A DNA stretch of 64,000 nt from Cristatella mucedo (lineage: Eukaryota; Bryozoa; Phylactolaemata; Cristatellidae). The position numbers and the translations under genes were made by a program. Below are positions 59,285-64,000 of the stretch, piece by piece (the first letter of the stretch is position 1; every line of letters begins with the position of its first letter). The stretch is from the NCBI GenBank assembly GCA_009760855.2, contig WPIO01000023.1, forward strand, positions 123,501-187,500, read 5' to 3'. The notes under the pieces were generated by a model, which worked only from the letters and a program-made list of their open reading frames with translations, did not search any database and was not told the DNA's origin.

Positions 59285-59416
59285 GGAGCTAAACCTTTAA
59301 TTGTACCACCCAGGTCGTGGGTTCAAGTCCTAAAGCAGGCAATTATTTCTTGCCCACTGCTAGCCGCGGAAGTTACCGTCAAGGCTCCTCCTTCCCTATA
59401 TAAAATGAAGCTAACC
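59285..59416 (+). mobile_element. SINE-2-like copy, diverged
   Basis: CAGGTCGTGGGTTCAAGTCC (B box), GCCCACTGCTAGCCGCGGAA, CAAGGCTCCTCCTTCCCTAT and AAAATGAAGCTAACC. Confidence 0.55.
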
Positions 59417-59758
59417 TTTTCTGGGCACTCTAAATGTGACATTAGTTTCTCCTTTATGGTTTGCTATCCCAAGTGTGATATAGCAAACAATGCACTGCCT
59501 TGTACCCCAAGCAAGCAGGGTTACTCGTTTGAGTTCACCATTTTAATATTCGATGCACTATCTAAAGAAAAATAATTATTCGCTAAATGCAGATTTCCAT
59601 ACGGCAGTCATTCCATGTGTTCTTTGGAAATTTGACATCGACACGCGATGCCTCGAACTAGCGATGCTGCCAAATCAATAACCACCGGTCGTTCGTCGCT
59701 GCTCCAGCCAATTATCAACTATGAACGAGGCTTATTGGGGAAGCCTTCGATGTATTAC

Positions 59759-59956
59759 CAGAATTTTCGGGCGGCCAGAATCCTGTTTGGATCTTCAAAG
59801 AGGATAAGCTTTGGCAGTCTTGTTAGCGGCTCAGCAGACCCCATTACTGTAAGACCAGGAGGCGTGCCTGAAAAGCTAACTCCTGCATCCTGCACTGTTT
59901 CCATGAGAAAGGGAGTGCTCCGAATGCCGCTGTCAACCATGAGCACGAGCGTTTTG
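59759..59956 (-). CDS. Possible internal exon of an unidentified gene
   Basis: On the minus strand, TTTTTCTTGCTTAG precedes position 59956 and the segment ends at CTG|GTAATA (59759). The 198 bases are 1 + 65 codons + 2. The peptide includes VLMVDSGIRSTPFLMETVQD and later LPKLILFEDPNRILAARKF, which has the composition of a folded protein. I do not recognise it and found no partner exons. The opposite strand is also open for 144 codons, so coding by either strand, or neither, remains possible. Confidence 0.3.
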
Positions 59957-60103
59957 CTAAGCAAGAAAAACGGTGCGAGCCATCGGCAAAGGACGTATCG
60001 TGTATTTTGTTTCTTGAAAAGAATTCGGGCATTTTTTTTACATTTTTGGACCAAATTAGACATGCACTTTTCAACAGTCTAGTGAAGTGTTCCGTGCATC
60101 TAC

Positions 60104-60107
<4 letters not shown>

Positions 60108-60178
<71 letters not shown>
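60108..60178. repeat. (CT)n microsatellite
   Basis: Uninterrupted CT run. Confidence 0.99.
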
Positions 60179-60183
<5 letters not shown>

Positions 60184-60288
60184 CTCCGTGCAACTTCAGA
60201 TCTGAAGTCGGTCTTTTATGAAACTTTTGGTAGCAGCTTGTAAAGCTAAACAAGTTTACCGCTAAGTCGTGTGACGGTTTATTGACGC

Positions 60289-60442
60289 CTGGCTTTAGCC
60301 GAGGGATAACGGCTCACACGTCACTATCCAGGTCATGGGTTCGAGTCCTGCAACAGGCAAATCTCTTTTGCCTGTTGCAAGGAGCGGGATAACCACTGAA
60401 GCTCATCTGCTGCTATATAAATTAGGCCGTTGAATCAGTCAG
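60289..60442 (+). mobile_element. SINE-2-like copy
   Basis: GGCTTTAGCCGAGGGATAAC, CAGGTCATGGGTTCGAGTCC (B box), GCGGGATAACCACTGAAGCT, GCTATATAAATTAGGCCGTT and GAATCAGTC. Confidence 0.6.
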
Positions 60443-61094
60443 TCATCCTTCTTTTACTCCGCGTTGAAACCGTGTTGGTCGAGTTTAACGAGCGTACAGA
60501 GCTCTTCTCCAGTTCGCCAGCATCGTAGGATGCTTAGCCATGTACCTTTTTTGACCTCCAGCCAAAACGGGCTATTTAGTGGTGCCGTGTACAATTGACC
60601 CCGTGCCCTGGTAAAATCCGTGTCAGGTAGTGCAAGCGTGGCATGCATGCACTGCAAAGTCATCCGCAAGGCAGTCCCGAGCAATCTGCAGGCAGTGGCT
60701 CTCACTTAGTGCGGCTAGCTACCGGGCAGGTGCGTCGACGCTCCGTTCGCTAATAGGCTTCAATCATGCGGTTGGGCTTTGAAGCTGTTTTTCATTTGCT
60801 TGCTGCCTCGTCTAACCTCCCTGCATTTGCTCGAATCCCTGCGCTTGCAATCTTGCTGCCGATGGCTGCGTCTGACGACTTGGTTTCACTGGTCTGCAGG
60901 TACACAACCAGGCGCCGCTCCGAACTGCTCAGGGAAGGTCGGAAGATCCTGAATTTGTTCTAAATGTTTTCAGCTTGAGCGAATCTGGATCAGCCCGAAT
61001 TGACACCACAGTAATTCCCTTAGTCATTGTCGATGAAGCGTTGCGAGGATTCCCTCGGCCATTTAGAGCTTTATGTCAGATATTTGCATCAATG

Positions 61095-61256
61095 AGCCGC
61101 GATGATGCATTAGGTAAGATGGCCGCTCTTCGTGACCTCAGTCCGGGGTTGGAATCCTGCGACAAGCAACCCCTTATTGGCGCTGCAAGCGGTGGGGATA
61201 GCCGACAAGGCTCTTCTGCCGCTATACAAAAAGAGGCTGCCAAATCAGCTGGTATT
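61095..61256 (+). mobile_element. SINE-2 copy
   Basis: AGCCGCGATGATGCATTAGG, GGTTGGAATCCTGCGACAAG, GCAAGCGGTGGGGATAGCCG and AGAGGCTGCCAAATCAGCTG. Confidence 0.74.
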
Positions 61257-61927
61257 TTATATTACATTTGTACTTGCCTATAAGTATTTAACGTGTAAAC
61301 TAGTAAATAAAATGTATAAGAAATACCTAAACATTTCGTGCAGCACATCGAAGAAAAAGCTAACATTTAAGAAACTGTCTTACTTGTACAATATCATTGA
61401 GCAAGTACTATACACGTTGTAGGACTTGGGAACACAACAGAAAAATCCTCGTCACACTCACAATTCATTTGCATGGACGATGGTATTAGTGCTTAAGTAG
61501 CATCCCAACTCCCGAGGAAACCAATCTTAAAATATTTAATCACTGGAAATGCTCGCTAGAGGGGACCGAAACACGCGGATTCTTTGACAAAGCATTGCGG
61601 CAGTGGCACTAAAGTCAAGCCAAAAATGCTACCGAAAGTTTGCACAAACGAACAGGCGTCGCAAGCGCATAAACAGAAAACTGCAATACATGTTTTGGAG
61701 CTGTAGACCACTGCCAAGTGGCTGAATATCACGCGACCCGGGGCCAATTGAACTTGTTCAAAGCAACAGCAGCTACGGCTGATCGCAGCGTGTTCCTTTT
61801 TGTGTGCGGTGGCTTGCTCAGCCAATAGTGATCATTTAGGACTACGATACATTGAACCTTTATCTTACATTACATTACATTGCTAATACTTTGTCCGTCT
61901 TTGCTAGGGTCAATGTTCTATGCTGGG

Positions 61928-62096
61928 GAGCCGTGATGGCCCACTAGGTAAGGCGGTTGCTTGTTGCGACCTCGGTCCCAACGTCATAGAATGGAATCCT
62001 GCGGTGGGCAATCCTGTATTGCCTCTGAAAGTGGTGACGATAGCCTTTAAGTCTCTTCTGTCGCTATATAAAAAGAGGCTGTTAAATCAGCTAGTA
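61928..62096 (+). mobile_element. SINE-2 copy
   Basis: GAGCCGTGATGGCCCACTAG, GACCTCGGTCCCAACGTCAT, GGAATCCTGCGGTGGGCAAT and AGAGGCTGTTAAATCAGCTA. Preceded at 61865-61882 by a short (CATTA)n run. Confidence 0.76.
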
Positions 62097-62439
62097 TTTT
62101 TTATGTTCTGTTGTCGGCTGCATTATTAAAAGCTCGTAACTTGCTCAGCCATTGACTAGTAAATGGCATTACTAAAGCACTGCGTCTCAAACATCCATAC
62201 CGCCGATGCAGAACTCACCGACTACTGCTCCAAGCCCATGCCGCTGTGTGCTAAGGAGAAATTCAAATAGTGCCGAAGCACGTAAAGCTGAAACTTGAGC
62301 GCTGGTAGTGCTCGTAAATGCAGTAGTTTTCCAGCAAGTCTCTTAGCAGCGTCGCCTCCGCCTACCCGGCGTTTGAGCATTTTTTAACCTGGATGTGCTT
62401 CCCTACTACTTATAAACGATTAGGACATGCGCAGGTACT

Positions 62440-62790
62440 ATTAGTTAGTTTGAGGTTGTTACGTTACTGTGTCTCCGGCTGCAGCAGCGCTTGTTAAGTC
62501 TCACGGAGACACGAAGACACGAGCGGGCAAACGTGAGCGGCGAACGACTCTCGTCTTTATTCCCCCCCCCCCAGCGGGTACATATACGAGCGAGGGGCTG
62601 ACTCACCACAAATAACGGAGTGCATCCACGGTGAGCCACCGTGGTGGGCCACACGCCCACATCAAAGGCCGCACCGAGCCAACCGCCCAACCACCCGCCG
62701 AGAGCGTGGCACACACCAGTGGCCGAGAAGCAACAGGCACACACAGCATGGTCACAAAGAGGAGGCGAGGAGTTGCACGTACGTTATTGC
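62440..62790. other. GC-rich unassigned block
   Basis: Contains CTCGTCTTTATTCC followed by a C homopolymer and GGGTACATATACGAGCGAGG. It looks like part of a dispersed repeat but only one copy is in the window. Confidence 0.3.
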
Positions 62791-62950
62791 AGTGCTGTGA
62801 TAGCCCGGAAGGTAAGATGCATGCTCTTAAGGCCGAGACTGTGGGTTCGAATCCTTCAGTGGGCGATCCTTATTGCCAACTGCAAACGGCGGTGATAGCC
62901 GTTAAGGCTCTTCTGCCGCTATGCAAAATGAGGCTCTTAAATCGGCTAAT
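62791..62950 (+). mobile_element. SINE-2 copy
   Basis: GTGCTGTGATAGCCCGGAAG, GACTGTGGGTTCGAATCCTT (good B box), GCGGTGATAGCCGTTAAGGC and TGAGGCTCTTAAATCGGCTA. Confidence 0.72.
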
Positions 62951-63334
62951 ATGTATGAGTTATTGCGTGGGAACAAATGAGCACTGCTTCTGCTTTCAGG
63001 CGGACATTATCAAGCTCCTGATGAAGCAATCGCCACAGAAGTGAACCTCTAATAGTTTGCAGTGCAGTTTGTTGCTGCCACAAGCTCCTTGCGAATTGGG
63101 TAGCCATGTACAGTCCGCATAAGTCTACATAGTCACCATCAGCCCGAGGTCGCCACGCGTACCATGGACGCCTTTCGTGAGTGGGGCATTTGTTGTTAAT
63201 AGAAGACGTATTATTGTAGTAAGAATTACTGGTATCTTTATTAAATCGCGTAAGCGGAGCGGCTCAGCACATCTTAAGCAAGCGCTGGCGGCAGCGCCGG
63301 AGGAGAAAGCAACGGCGAGGCCACGGCGCCCAAG

Positions 63335-63340
<6 letters not shown>

Positions 63341-63416
<76 letters not shown>
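63341..63416. repeat. (GA)n microsatellite
   Basis: Uninterrupted GA run. Confidence 0.99.
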
Positions 63417-63419
<3 letters not shown>

Positions 63420-63624
63420 GTGCCCACTGCACAAAGCACTGTGTGCCTACGTTACGCGGCACAGAACAAAAAAAAAAGAAAATGCGTACAGAAAACCCCG
63501 CGAATCGGCCTAGAGAAACTAATAGAGCGGCAAGACTACAGCCTATTGGGATTTACCAGCGCGAAGGTTGCCAGGCACTCCGGCCATAGTTCGCACATTT
63601 CTTCTTAAAGCACGCGTACCATTC

Positions 63625-63962
63625 GTATTGTAATGTAACATACCTCCGTCTGTAACTTTAAAAAGCCACAAAGATTGAGTGGGTGCTACGCGCGAGAGTT
63701 TTCAATGGCCAACGCAAAGCCGAAGCGGCTTTCGGTAAGCCAGCGGTAGCCAACAGACCTCATCTCACAGAGCAAAGAGAAAATGAGAAGCGTAGATGAG
63801 TGAGGAGGGCAGCTCATGCGATGAGTAGCATAGAAGTCGCAGCTCAGGGTGGCTGGAAAGGATGTGCCACTGTCGGAAGCCGGAGATTCGACACCATTGC
63901 GTGCGAATGCACTCAAGTTCCTCCAAGTCACTCGCAATGGATAACATGCAATTGTCAGTCCA
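63625..63962 (-). mobile_element. LINE family 2 3' end, inverted
   Basis: The plus strand begins TTGTAATGTAACATACCTCC, the complement of the CATTA tail. The minus-strand coding is decayed: SDSGTSFPATLSCDFYATHR against ADYGTSFSAVLNCYFYATHY at 7690-7750. Confidence 0.65.
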
Positions 63963-64000
63963 CCCGGCTCACCGGGATTCGGCTCGAGAGTGCAAGTGGA

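Noticed and set aside
60766-60899. Possible signal-peptide exon of a third family member (MRLGFEAVFHLLAAS, donor CTGCAG|GTACAC)
   Set aside because: It ends in phase 2, whereas exon 1 of this family ends in phase 1. No family exon 2 was found downstream.
61132-61422. 96-102 codon ORFs around 61.0-61.4 kb
   Set aside because: They run through a SINE-2 copy.
63170-63182. ATGGACGCCTTTC|GTGAGT as a phase-1 first exon
   Set aside because: Only four codons and no hydrophobic leader; a chance match to a donor.

Overview
This window is nuclear DNA of an animal, very probably an invertebrate. Coding sequence is split into short exons with GT/AG borders and kilobase-scale introns. The rest is packed with LINE and SINE retroposons and long dinucleotide microsatellites. 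A flatworm or other spiralian would fit the repeat style, but nothing here fixes the taxon. Prokaryotic features (operons, ribosome binding sites, CRISPR) are absent.

The main content is two same-strand, tandemly arranged paralogous genes that I do not recognise as a named family. Gene A spans 323-19672 (exon 1 is less certain) and gene B spans 25738-52688. Each has six exons, and intron phases 1,2,1,2,2 agree at every position. The conceptual proteins are 456 and 483 aa. Both read as secreted, cysteine-rich ectodomains with 20 shared cysteines. These are followed by a Thr/Ser/Pro-rich, mucin-like stalk with a short basic RR-x-L-V site, then a C-terminal hydrophobic tail of the kind that directs GPI anchoring. 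From residue 127 to 276 the two align without a gap in cysteine positions. These proteins are the best candidates for something undescribed.

Layout: 0-19.7 kb is gene A. Its introns carry LINE 3' ends, a nested transposon cluster (7.4-9.1 kb) and a long (TA)n tract just before exon 5. 19.7-25.7 kb is intergenic, with a rearranged L2-like LINE on the minus strand. 25.7-52.7 kb is gene B. Its introns contain several LINE/SINE copies, a near-perfect palindrome at 31.3 kb and a large GA tract at 36.3-36.7 kb. The longest reverse-transcriptase remnant lies at 46.2-47.7 kb. 52.7-64 kb is mostly repeats, with five same-orientation SINE copies at roughly 0.8-1 kb spacing. It also holds one possible unrelated exon on the minus strand (59759-59956).

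Three retroposon groups recur. L2-like LINE 3' ends carry (ATT)n tails. A second CR1/L2-type LINE ends in (CATTA)n. Two tRNA-derived SINE families are present, and SINE-1 shares its 3' hairpin with the L2-like LINE, as expected of a SINE using that LINE's machinery. All statements come from reading the sequence; no database search was possible.
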